A stretch of DNA of 64,000 nt, from positions 434,001-498,000 of the forward strand of contig NC_018320.1 of the NCBI RefSeq assembly GCF_000234665.1. Reading direction: 5' to 3'. The notes beneath the pieces were generated by a model. That model was not told the DNA's origin. It saw only the letters and a program-made list of their open reading frames with translations, and made no database searches. Each line of letters begins with the position of its first letter. Position 1 is the stretch's first letter. The position numbers were made by a program, and so were the translations under genes. This document shows, piece by piece, positions 52,401-60,000 of this stretch. The stretch is from Leishmania mexicana MHOM/GT/2001/U1103. Its lineage: Eukaryota > Euglenozoa > Kinetoplastea > Trypanosomatida > Trypanosomatidae.

Positions 52401-52832
52401 CGTCGTCTTCGGAAAGCTCCCAGAGCCTGGAGTACTCGACGGCAATAGCTTGATGACCGGCATGGCACTATTGGGTGACGCCGGGGGCGATCCGGCGTGC
52501 GGGCTCGCGCCCGCACTGACACTGGGGCACCACTGCCGACCACTGCTTCCCACCCCGATGTTTCCGGCAACGCCGGGTCGCGCTCCGGCCAGGTCGGCCG
52601 GCGCCTTGGATGGGTTCGCGGCCGCTGTTTTCTCCTCTTTTCTCAGCGTGCGCACGGTGAAGCAGTGGTTGTTGGTGTACAGCCCCATCACCTGCCTCGA
52701 TATCCCCATCCACCGGCTTGCCAGGTACTCCTTAGCTTCATCCTCGCCGAGGACGCTGTTCCAACAAGCCCCGAGGAAGTCCCGTTGGTAGGCAATCTGC
52801 TGCGCGTGCAACTTCTCGTTTGTGCAGCCCAT
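46431..52832 (-). CDS. Large protein with acylatable MGC N-terminus, 2133 aa
   Basis: The protein starts MGCTNEKLHAQQ. Gly2 followed by Cys3 is the usual arrangement for N-myristoylation plus palmitoylation, which targets proteins to flagellar or plasma membranes in trypanosomatids. The rest alternates ordered blocks with Ser/Pro/Thr-rich and His-rich stretches (for example a cluster of RHRRRHHHHGDH). Ordered blocks include YAYVVIAVPMYECSLVPTAF (around residue 670), YLDVVALIDGCPVSELVQGI (around 1035) and the segment AFSGGSLGVLAGVLYYYTDF (around 1760). The last resembles the start of patatin-like lipases, but the other catalytic motifs were not found. No family is assigned. ATG 52832 is chosen because it yields the MGC motif; the upstream frame is low-complexity. 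Length and continuous frame support a real gene. Confidence 0.85.
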   Translation of the reverse strand: MGCTNEKLHAQQIAYQRDFLGACWNSVLGEDEAKEYLASRWMGISRQVMGLYTNNHCFTVRTLRKEEKTAAANPSKAPADLAGARPGVAGNIGVGSSGRQWCPSVSAGASPHAGSPPASPNSAMPVIKLLPSSTPGSGSFPKTTCEGQSGSNGAPYPASPIAELSSTNARVAAGGKTKSTDSGTLRTVMKDAIEQEKTSHSHHPYLQRHGLSVYSGVVFRCAPAHRLYHRISFVPDARAKRLNNAPVSAVAGTWQEQHPASTPNTPLGTLGGVAAPGRDLSSLKRSRSFLETSGRAVKRSPLGEGDCGHAGDMPALQLGSTLVWHTTSSGADWETDDPLSASNNYPIEDRDVDGVEATRPPVIIGSITAMELQALPPNAELCFGGWLYVSLQDEQERLRRSLARYEKRRQRRAATAEAAIISSPLASSTCPTPSAFCKDSLSPGQSPGGWQYKSANCGNVEEASDDSEALLLRTSVAARSMSAPPSSLGLVQEDTPAPPPADVSRQFSPKEGPGDAVIADTEGVAQTTAPMVGTAPAAEAASSPASGEEEDQQPAQRTPPLSATQSEERAAPAMQTATALPPSQSQPSLAMARPSNLSFNVRSAVASSAHTPSRTTGESLKHVINVPPPQPTPMRSLSPLTPLRCTGKYAQEAMEADALVASWLPYAYVVIAVPMYECSLVPTAFHTALSRRKAVSLNLADAQSRQAYGVGCITAARYGGVMVLEYREKITEDDDEWVDELLRVGRASREKYGEAGAKPDGTSTPGLSASAAAGTSTPSRRHLSHTLAHHARAEKLHCIKSCIWHKLRRQGLHVILASTRMADRRHRQQRALVASELNRVFQAPASWFGAPATSVSAHSKGRKSRHTDSFAGCASATTGDAYDDVDGIGYDYYTTDMNGMVNYDSLDDKSDSHSHSSRRGRASRSSSGSIGGSATARSGGDGRRHRHSLWSRLALPGGRTNHRHRRRHHHHGDHYAERKRHHSTHFGLGDQQQRDGGGRRGPTAANPCLWAEPNCDDDFLLRGTYRQIGGMKYLDVVALIDGCPVSELVQGIKRWVVNLLSMPIKARPLCLYLQRYEGIASSLQLLSTQLASAALASSITSGHLIAPINLSFHAGGGTGLEGASFVSQQHAEAMGRAASTGSFSAASVLMNVPATASAVPRGVPYNTYYRGPLDPVVRTVMSPEVESMITACHTRQLPEVLRSPQLAAPHTVTNDGAANAGPLPPPPSSASVTRRGTRDGPRSSSSHTNPEPQFLSSLSSSDARRAASVEAGVEIAGQVLCSPRLSTPLTPTTPHTRHPLSADPSPNPTTSAARPQWRKQHETPTGSAAVQSSTTHVDPTSASLPPSAPLPAVLSLRTAGTVPPKHSSAGPSSKASGCPLCDDSLRSDSGVGNNFTAANGMALAAAVAASVVPGDTLDDPTGDGGMNDSSASPAVIDTLTALPLLQDDLKQQGTPSSRSNCFSVAASTGGATGDGTRPDDNVEAKKPRCVRDSDDNASAGLRSTLSHTHYPGQASLPERWEAMAAAAAATGCYHSSGDFDASDDGDSDAAARRKAGGTACAGAEGEEASYGEREWLLADRELRALKSELDEMHYLVSTAHSELMQRLEESSQLGAIFLPHTRPDQVDLSLLTLKMMRQYPEEVPVKEIHTDWVPMLMSLLTISRNNLFCCAGDDDDDSDTLGFMRTYNNAVTQADVCDADKRRELYGAETTKYTINPLPPLPVPRPLHDIVIAPQPIRLTKEVLREVKRVGMDEAGLSFAFSGGSLGVLAGVLYYYTDFLRAKYRSGVAAAGRRPKDAGATVQDVLARDGYNVLLRRIWIWGVIPDSSERKSGITSAAARAKQLLRGRLRSRNGADSASSTESVSTRCAEDADYVVTNTTGLDSGCARVRGQPFRNTEAYALYDAVLHYLRTLEELHTEHHGNAFTAPQASTKRRSVLTAWRRNKGGPDAATMAYGSGGESNGAAGSPAAPPASGELVPKFEICVATNYYYKEMMEEARRPRTPARRSSFLLYTSGNPHHTFSETSRYKRLSATVPPPPAASSSAASGIINAAVDGRNAHAAIPPPQVAERAQQHLEQPYCGGEEAVGRKAPHRHAVKRIFGFLTEHYEQWRAQHSDDPAANALAKRVHISIK

Positions 52833-53442
52833 CGCGTGCCCCCCGCTCCGTCGACGGTTCTGCGCCTGCGGGTTCGGTTTCTGCTGCTGCCTTCTCTTGA
52901 TGATCCAACGTACACGCCTCCGGCGCCACCCCGGAAAGCTCGCACACGGGGGGGGGCGGAGGGCCGTCAGTGATGACGCACAAGCAAGAAATTCGTCTGT
53001 GTGCGCCGGTGTGATGGAGCGATGCAAAAAAGAAGAAAAGCCCCAACAGGGCTGGGGCCACGCATGCAGAGCCACAGGTGGAGAGCGGAGAGGAGGCCCC
53101 GTGCGCCCAGCACCATACGGTAGCGAAGAAGGACGACGGGTGCCAATGTAAAGACGGAAAGGGGGAGGGGGAGCGGGGGGAGTGCGTGGTGATGAGTGGA
53201 GCGTGTGAGTGATGACCAAAGAGGAGGCAGGCGCCTGTGTCTGTGTGCTCCCTGCGCGATGGCGGGGGAGGGAGGGAGGGAGGGAGGGGGGACGAGCAGC
53301 GCGTGGGAAAATAAAAGCGGACGCAGCCGCCAGCAACAGTAAACCAATGGGAGGCGCACACGGGCCCTGCTGCTGATGATGGCGGGGGGGGTGGGCCGTG
53401 CGCTCCTCGGCGACAACACAGGCGTCTCTCTTTTTCTTACTG
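52833..53442 (-). other. 5' flank of the MGC protein gene
   Basis: Contains two purine-rich plus-strand runs (53157-53185 and 53263-53292) that are pyrimidine tracts on the transcribed strand. A T-rich patch at 53427-53438 lies next to repeat copy 3 and could be its A-rich tail on the minus strand. No gene. Confidence 0.55.
53252..53293 (-). promoter_or_regulatory. Polypyrimidine tract and possible trans-splice acceptor for the MGC protein gene
   Basis: On the minus strand this reads as repeated CCCT units followed by an AG at 53253-53252. It would give a 5' UTR of about 420 nt. A second tract at 53157-53185 with an AG near 53053 is an alternative. Confidence 0.4.
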
Positions 53443-54047
53443 TTATTCACTAGCGTGTGCCCAGCCCGCGGCCGTGCAGCACCCAGTCACACGCCCCACT
53501 CGACCACCCCCACCCCACCCCCTTCGCGGCCCGACCACAGACCCCCGCCACCCGGTGCGAGGCACCCGCCAGACACGCGCGGTACAGCAGTGCGCCGACT
53601 CAGCCACCGCAGCACCGCCCCTGCATCCAGCTCTACCCCACTCCATGCGCCTCAGGCTCCCCCCCACCAGCAGGGCAGTCAGGGCCGGGGGTGGCATACA
53701 CTCGAGTTGCCTCGACACCCCCGCATGATGCGGATGGCAGAGGCGTGTGCACGGCCGCAGGTCGCTCCGACGCAGCGCCATCCAGGGCCTGGCCGCCGAC
53801 ATCAGCCGGAATACATCGCTCTGACCTCGCCACGCCCTGGGTGCCTGGGTCCTGCCACCCACCACCACTGGTGCGACATTTGGCAGGGGATGGAGGGGCG
53901 GGAGCGGCGGGGGTGCTGGCCCATGTGTGTGTGTGTGTGAGAGATACCGCGCACTGCGGCGCCCTCCCCCCTCTCCTCTCCCTTCTCTCCCGTCATCAGA
54001 GACGGAGGCGCATGGAGGAGAGCGAAGAGAAGGGCATATTGCTGATG
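53443..54047 (-). repeat. SIDER2-like interspersed repeat, copy 3
   Basis: About 605 bases closely matching copy 2, including the CATGATGCGGATGGCAGAGG block and the same right end, GCATATTGCTGATG. It lacks the left 80-base segment that copies 1 and 2 share (the part with GGGCCGCTGGACTCGCAGC). On the minus strand an A-rich stretch (AAGAAAAAG) follows the left end, consistent with a retroposon tail and supporting the minus orientation. It lies in the long spacer between the Sm-like gene and the MGC protein gene. Confidence 0.75.
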
Positions 54048-55401
54048 CGTGGGACTGCCCCCCAAAAAACTTTTGGACAGGCATGGAAAATTAGCGCTCT
54101 GGGTACCATCCCAACGAAGCCGGCGTTGTTAGCCCTCCTCCTCTACCGGGCGCGGGAGAGCAGGGGAGGATGGATGCCAAGGGTGGCTCGGTGGGCGTTA
54201 CAGCCAAGATGGACTGCACGTGTGTGTGTCTCGCTCACCCGAGGTGATGGATTCATCTCTATTTCGGTGAGCGGTATTCTGTCTGTCTGTCGGCCGGTCG
54301 CTGTCCTTTCGCGTCGTTGGCCACCACACGGAATGGACTTGTCCTGCGTTCCTTCCGCTCCACCGCAGCGTTAGCCCGCGACCCTCTCGCGGCTCACGCA
54401 CACCGTGACCCTAGGATGGGCACCGCTGTAGGGGGGGGGGAAGAGACGTGCGGGTGTGGGTGTAGGCGGCGCCGCCTTGAGCGTTCGCGTCGAGACCAGA
54501 ATAGCAGCAACCACGCCAGCAGCAGAACAATGGATCTCCGCTGGCCACACTGGGCGCACCCGTTCTTTCCGCACATGCCTGTGCTGTCGTCGAGTCGTAT
54601 CGCGCCGACTGGGTGTGTGAAGTGTCTGCCCGTGTCGTGTGAAGGGGGTGGGCTCGTGGAGAGGAGAGCGATGCTGTCGCAAAGGCCTGTGGACTCGCCC
54701 TGCCCCTCCCCCCTTCGACAACGTGACGCGTTTCACAGAGAGCGAGGGGGTGCCGCGTGCGCGCATGCTGTAATGGGACGGAAGAGGTGGGGACGGGGCA
54801 GGAGGAGGGCTTGGCGAAGGGATCAGCGCCAACGGCCTTGCTTCGCGCTATTCTCCTGTCACTTCAGCACGTACCGTGGTCCCCTCGCATGATTTTTCTC
54901 TCTGCCCCGTATCACCACCACATCCCCTCGCCATTGGCATACACAGCTGAGGCTTGTTCCTCTTGGCTGCCCTTGGTGCCTGCGCTGACGAGTGCAGAGC
55001 ACCATCACCTTTCTCTGTTTCTCTTGCGTTGGTGATGGCGCGGCCAGCTGGGAGTTTGAGGGAGACATGGGCAACACAGCGTCTACCAGTGTCCTCACAC
55101 CTCCTCCTCCAGCTCGGGTGGTGAATGGTGCCAGCACACCACCACCGCATCTTGCGCGCCGACACGCATGCGCTTGTGTGCGTGACCGAATCAGTCGAAG
55201 GAATGGGTAGCAGGGGAGATTGGAGGAGTAGGGCGTGGGGGAGGTGGCTGGCCTCCGGAAAAGATGATGTGGACGTCCATGTTGGTGCACCGGCACAGAC
55301 AGCACGCTGCATTCGTGCTCCCTGTCCCGCCCTGCTTCCTCGTCTCCCTTCGGCGTCCGCCATCACTGAGAATCCTTTGCGACATGCCCCCCCCCCTCCC
55401 C
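54048..55401 (-). other. 3' flank of the Sm-like gene
   Basis: No supported gene in 1.35 kb. It contains a G-rich run near 54431-54441 and several weak open frames of low complexity on both strands. Most of it is probably 3' UTR and intergenic DNA of the Sm-like gene. Confidence 0.55.
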
Positions 55402-55851
55402 CTACACAGAGGGCCTCACCTGCTCCGCGGCTACCAGCACCTCGCCGTAGCTCGTGCCGCCGTCTTTGGTCTCGTGGATGAAGTCCAAGTAGCGAATACA
55501 GGCACCACGCACGACGATGCTCTGGATGCACCGCAGGGCGATGGGGCTCAGCTCTATCGTGTCCTCAGCCTTGCGTACCGCCATGCCGTGGCTCCCGCCA
55601 GCGGGGCTGCTGCTGCTGCTGCCAGCCGTCGCGACTGCGCGTGTCGCCGGGGCGTCCTCGCGCGGGCGGCCACGACGACGGCGCACTGCGGTGAGTGTGA
55701 TGGCGTCTACCTTAGTGTTCATGGTGGCCGCGTCCATCTCCAGCAAGCGCCCGACCACCACCGTGCCGTTGGTGAGCTCCACACGGACGAGGGCGTGCAG
55801 CGCCGGCCCTCGCGCCAGGACGCCGGGGAGTGTCGTGACCGAGTCGCCCAT
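55402..55851 (-). CDS. Sm/Lsm-family protein with inserted basic segment, 149 aa
   Basis: Sm proteins form heptameric rings on spliceosomal snRNAs. The Sm1 motif lies at about residues 18-53 (LVRVELTNGTVVVGRLLEMD and the MNTKVDAITL strand) and the Sm2 motif at about 109-125 (SIVVRGACIRYLDF), the latter closest to the SmD1/SmD3 pattern (VRG..IRY). Between them sits an unusual insert of about 42 residues (56-97) with RRRRGRPRED, resembling an AT-hook core, then a Ser-rich run. Trypanosomatids have variant Sm proteins specific for SL, U2 or U4 snRNPs, so this may be one of those. ATG 55851 starts nine residues before the fold begins. The Sm-fold call is firm; the paralogue is not decided. Confidence 0.88.
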   Translation of the reverse strand: MGDSVTTLPGVLARGPALHALVRVELTNGTVVVGRLLEMDAATMNTKVDAITLTAVRRRRGRPREDAPATRAVATAGSSSSSPAGGSHGMAVRKAEDTIELSPIALRCIQSIVVRGACIRYLDFIHETKDGGTSYGEVLVAAEQVRPSV

Positions 55852-57011
55852 CCTCTCCCTTGTTGGAGTTCGGGCACCTTTGCGAGTTGTTGGCCAAGAA
55901 AGGACGAAGTGGGCCGAAGCGCCTCTGCAAGTGCGCCGCCTCCAGTCGCCTCACAGGAAGGGAAGGGTTGTTGTTGCTGTTGAGTGGGTGGGGGGGGGTG
56001 AGAAGGGGAGGGGGGGGGCGAGATGGAGGTTGCGCTTCTGAAGACAACGGGATGAGGGGGAGGGGGAGGAAAGGATCGTTGACGAGCCCCACGTGTCGAA
56101 GGGGGAGTTAGGCTGCTGGCGCTGCAGCACTGTCATGCACGTGCAGTGCGGTGCGCACCCTCGTCATAGACCCCGCCACCCCACCACGTAAGGGCCCTTG
56201 CACCGGGAAATGGGGCAAAGGAAATGTACAAGGTAATGTCAAAGGAAGGGAGTGGGTTGATGGCGGCGCCATCTCGCCAACCATGCCCTTCTCACCACAC
56301 ACGGCGCTGCGATGGACTCCCAAACGTTGAGCACTGGGTCCTACGCATGGCTCCGCGCGGGCGCATATACGTACCGCCCCTCTCCCGGCGTGAGAGGGCA
56401 GGCCTCATGCGTTGCCTCTTCGTGTTTGTTTCTTCACCGCGGCCGGCTCCGTGTACGGCCATGGCGGCGGCAGTGGAAGACCCACAAGGTACTACACCGA
56501 GGTGAAGGCAGCGACGCGCGCGCGGCCCCCCCCCCGGCACGAGAGGGAGAGGGAGAGGGGGAGGGGGAGAGGGCACGGAAGGCTCGGATGAAGGAAATAG
56601 AAAAGGAGAGGGACGACTCCCACGTCAGACAAAACGAATAAATATGCATGCCGAGCCCACACACACACACACACACACGCACACAGGCACGCACACACCG
56701 CCTGCCCCGCCTCCGTCTCCTCCCCGTGTCGCGCGGTCTTTCTCTTCTCAGTGCGTGTCTGCGTTCCCCGGACATGCGCCGCCGTGAACATGCGCCGACT
56801 GTGCATGCGCACATATACATGCGTGTGCGTGTGTGTGTCCCGATGCGGCCAGTGTACGCTTGCTGTTGTATTACATCAGAGATGTGGTGCGCTGACGAAT
56901 TCCGCGGCACCGGGCGGGTGCCGGGGCGTGAGAGGGGGGAGGGAGGGGTGGAGTTGATTGGCAGCGGGCGTCCAGCGCTACCTCTCCCCCTCCCCTCCCT
57001 CCGTGATCTGC
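55852..57011 (-). other. Spacer between the 57012 gene and the Sm-like gene
   Basis: Plus-strand purine runs near 55985-56025, 56054-56075 and 56541-56575 form minus-strand pyrimidine tracts. A CA run lies at 56659-56678. No gene is supported. Confidence 0.55.
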
Positions 57012-60000
57012 TTACTCTAGCAGAGTCAGCACGCGAGTTTGAAAAAAGGAATGGAGTTTCGCCTCAAGCGGCACTGCCGGGTCCGGTGCGGCGTAGGCAG
57101 CGATGGCGCACAGTAGCTGAAGGAACTCGGCAAAGAACAGCACTTCGCCTTCACGCGCGCTGTCGGCCACGACATGGTCGAAACAGTGCCGTATCCCAGT
57201 CTCCGTCAGGCGCACCTCGCGGTGCCACTGGAGGTCCTTTGCCATTCCTTGCACATTCTTCCAGCGCAGCACGCTCACAATGCCCACGTCACGCGCGCCG
57301 GAAACGGATCCTGGGTGCGACCGGCTTCCGGGGTACCTTCGCTGGTTGGGGTCTGGTCTGATGGGCAACTCTCCAGACTCCTTCCTCCCCGTGGGCCACG
57401 CTCCCGTGGCCGTGCTGCTGGGTTGGTTGTTGCCGTTTGTGGCGTGGACAAAGGACGAATGCTCCACGTGGCTCAGCCTGTGTCCGCCGTCGATTATCAG
57501 CGAGACTGTTGAGTGCTGCTCAGTGTCGACGTTTTTCGTGAAGACTTGTGAGGCCAGTATGGTCGAGAATGGAGGCGGCAGTGCCGCACGAACGCCTCGG
57601 CTTTCGCATGGCTGCTGGTACGTGTTGAACACCGTCAGCAGCGAGTCGTGATGCTGTGCGAGCAGTTCGAGGACTGGCTTGCTCCTAAAGGCACACTGCA
57701 CCGCGCCGATCCAGCGGTTCGCGCCCAGCAGACGTGGCAGCAGCAGCCCACCCAAGAATGTATTGAAGTACGAGGGGCAGAGCGGACTCGTGTAGTCGAT
57801 GGCTTCGTAGCGGACGTGGTCGCTAGAGCCGGTGTTGTCGACGGTGGAGGACGCGAGGCTGCTGAGGGGGGATGCAGCCGCGCCGGTGAGTGGGGAGCCG
57901 CTTGGCATGTCCATTAGACTTCTGGTGGCCCGCTGACCGCCCTCCTCGCCCGTCTCCGCACGATGCAGCGCCTTTTCTTGCGCCATCAGCGGCTGCTGCT
58001 GCTGCTGGCACTGCCATGCATGCGCAAGACGAATGACGAGCTTCACAAACTGCACGTAGTTGACGCACACGGCCCCGGTGTCGGAGCGCAGGTCGACGTG
58101 GCGGTCATCGCGCAGTGCTCGGGCGTAGCAGGGGATGGGGCGACCCTTGCGGCTCACCGACACCGCCCGTGGGAACTTCGTGCGCGACGACATTTCTTTT
58201 ACTGGTGAGCTGACAAAGGACCTTTCCCTTGGAAGTGAAGCAGTGGCCCCGCTGAAGCTCCGCATCGACGCGCGCGACCTCTGCATCGCGGTGGACGCGA
58301 CGCTACCCTGTGCCGCATGCTCGATAAGGCTGAACACTGCCGGACGATGCAGCGTTGCGGGGAGCGGCGGCGATGGGGTGGCCAGCGCTAGCGACGCCAA
58401 GGACGCGCCTCCCTTCGAGGACGCTCCAGAGAAGCGCGGCGCCTTGCCGGCAAGACAAGTGAGGCACAGAAGATTCCATACGGTGTTGCCCGTGATGTAC
58501 GCGTCGCCGTCGTCTCTGGCGTCCCTGCTCTGAGTGGGGGTGCTCTTGGCCGCCTCGCTGTCGGCACACAACTGCGCCAGGGGCACGGCGTACTGATGGA
58601 ATACAAGGTCCAGCGACGGTGCGTACCGCTCGACGACACCGATGATGTCCACATAGCTCTGCATTGTGTGGTCTGGCGACCGGCACAGGATGTCCATGAA
58701 CTCTGTCAGCGAGATCCGCTGGAGCAGCCTCGCCACGCGCTCTTGCTCGATAATGCTGAGGACGTTGGTCGAGCGTTTGGCGAAGCGAACGGCATCGTGC
58801 AGAGCACTAAAGGACAGGGCGATCCACTGTGCCTGGCGTTGAACTTGTTCCAGCCAGCCACGGTGGCTGTGCGGTGGGTGCGACCACTCACTGTTCAGCC
58901 TGTGCTTCTTCCCTTCATGCGCGGCGGCTGTCGAGGTGGGGAGACCGGTCCGCTTGCCTTTGATGGACAGAGGCGGGAGTTGCTGCCTGTCGCGCGTGGA
59001 CCAGTTTGTATAGTAGCGCATGAGGGCCGCTATCAGCACCAGCAGCGTGCCGCGCGACCTCTCGAATAGCTGCTCGGCCGTGACAATGCACGCAGTGCCG
59101 GTGAGCTGCTCATACGTGTCAACGACGACGCGGCACACCTGCTGCAGGTTTTCTCGTGTGGTGGAAGAGAGACTGTACACGATGGAGACACTGGAGACGG
59201 ACACGCCGACGAGGCCGTCTCTGGCCTCTTCAGAGTTCGACGGGGCCGGCGGCCAGCGCTCTTCGTGCGTGGCACTGGCTACTTCTGCACTACCGCCGTC
59301 ACCGTCCATGTCGGCCAGCTGCTCCTCTTTGTGGAGCAGGGTATGGCACTCGCCCAGGATGACTCTGTCGGCAAGTTCGATGGTGCGCACGAGATCCCAC
59401 GAGGGGACTGTGGCAGTGGCGGCACCGCTATCGTCGGCCAGCGATGCGTCGGCCGCGCTGGTGATCGTCACGGACGTCGTTGTCGTTGTGGCGAGAGCGT
59501 CGTACCTGTCGTGGCTAGCCACCTTTGATCCATCCTGTGCCCCGCAGCAGCCCCGCATCAGCAAGAGAATCATGTGCAGCGGCACCAGAACAGTGTCCGA
59601 TGCTGCGATGGATCTCGTGGTCGACGCCGACACCTCTGCGGCGGCAGGGTTGAGTAGCATCTCGAGACCGGTGAGGGGGCTGCGCGTAGCTTCCTTCATG
59701 CTCGCCCCATCTGTACAAGTCGCGCGCGGCAGTGGTACCTTCCTCGTGGAGGGCGCATCCAGCGAAGGACGCAGGTGTGGCGATTGCGAAGCGATGCTCT
59801 TGTCGCGGAGGCCAACTTTTTCCTGCACCGCATCCTTCGCCTCCTCCGTCCCCTGACTCGTGATGGCATCGTTGGCGCTGCCTTCGGTCGCCACCTCGGC
59901 AACATCGGCGTCGTCATCCACTTCGTCTTCCTCGTCGGGGAAGTAGGAGACGTACTCGGTCTGCACCGTATCGACGCATGCCTTGGCCCACTGCAGCAGC

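Noticed and set aside
52833..53450. N-terminal extension of the MGC protein to 53450
   Set aside because: It crosses the pyrimidine tracts expected to lie upstream of the splice site and would mask the MGC motif.
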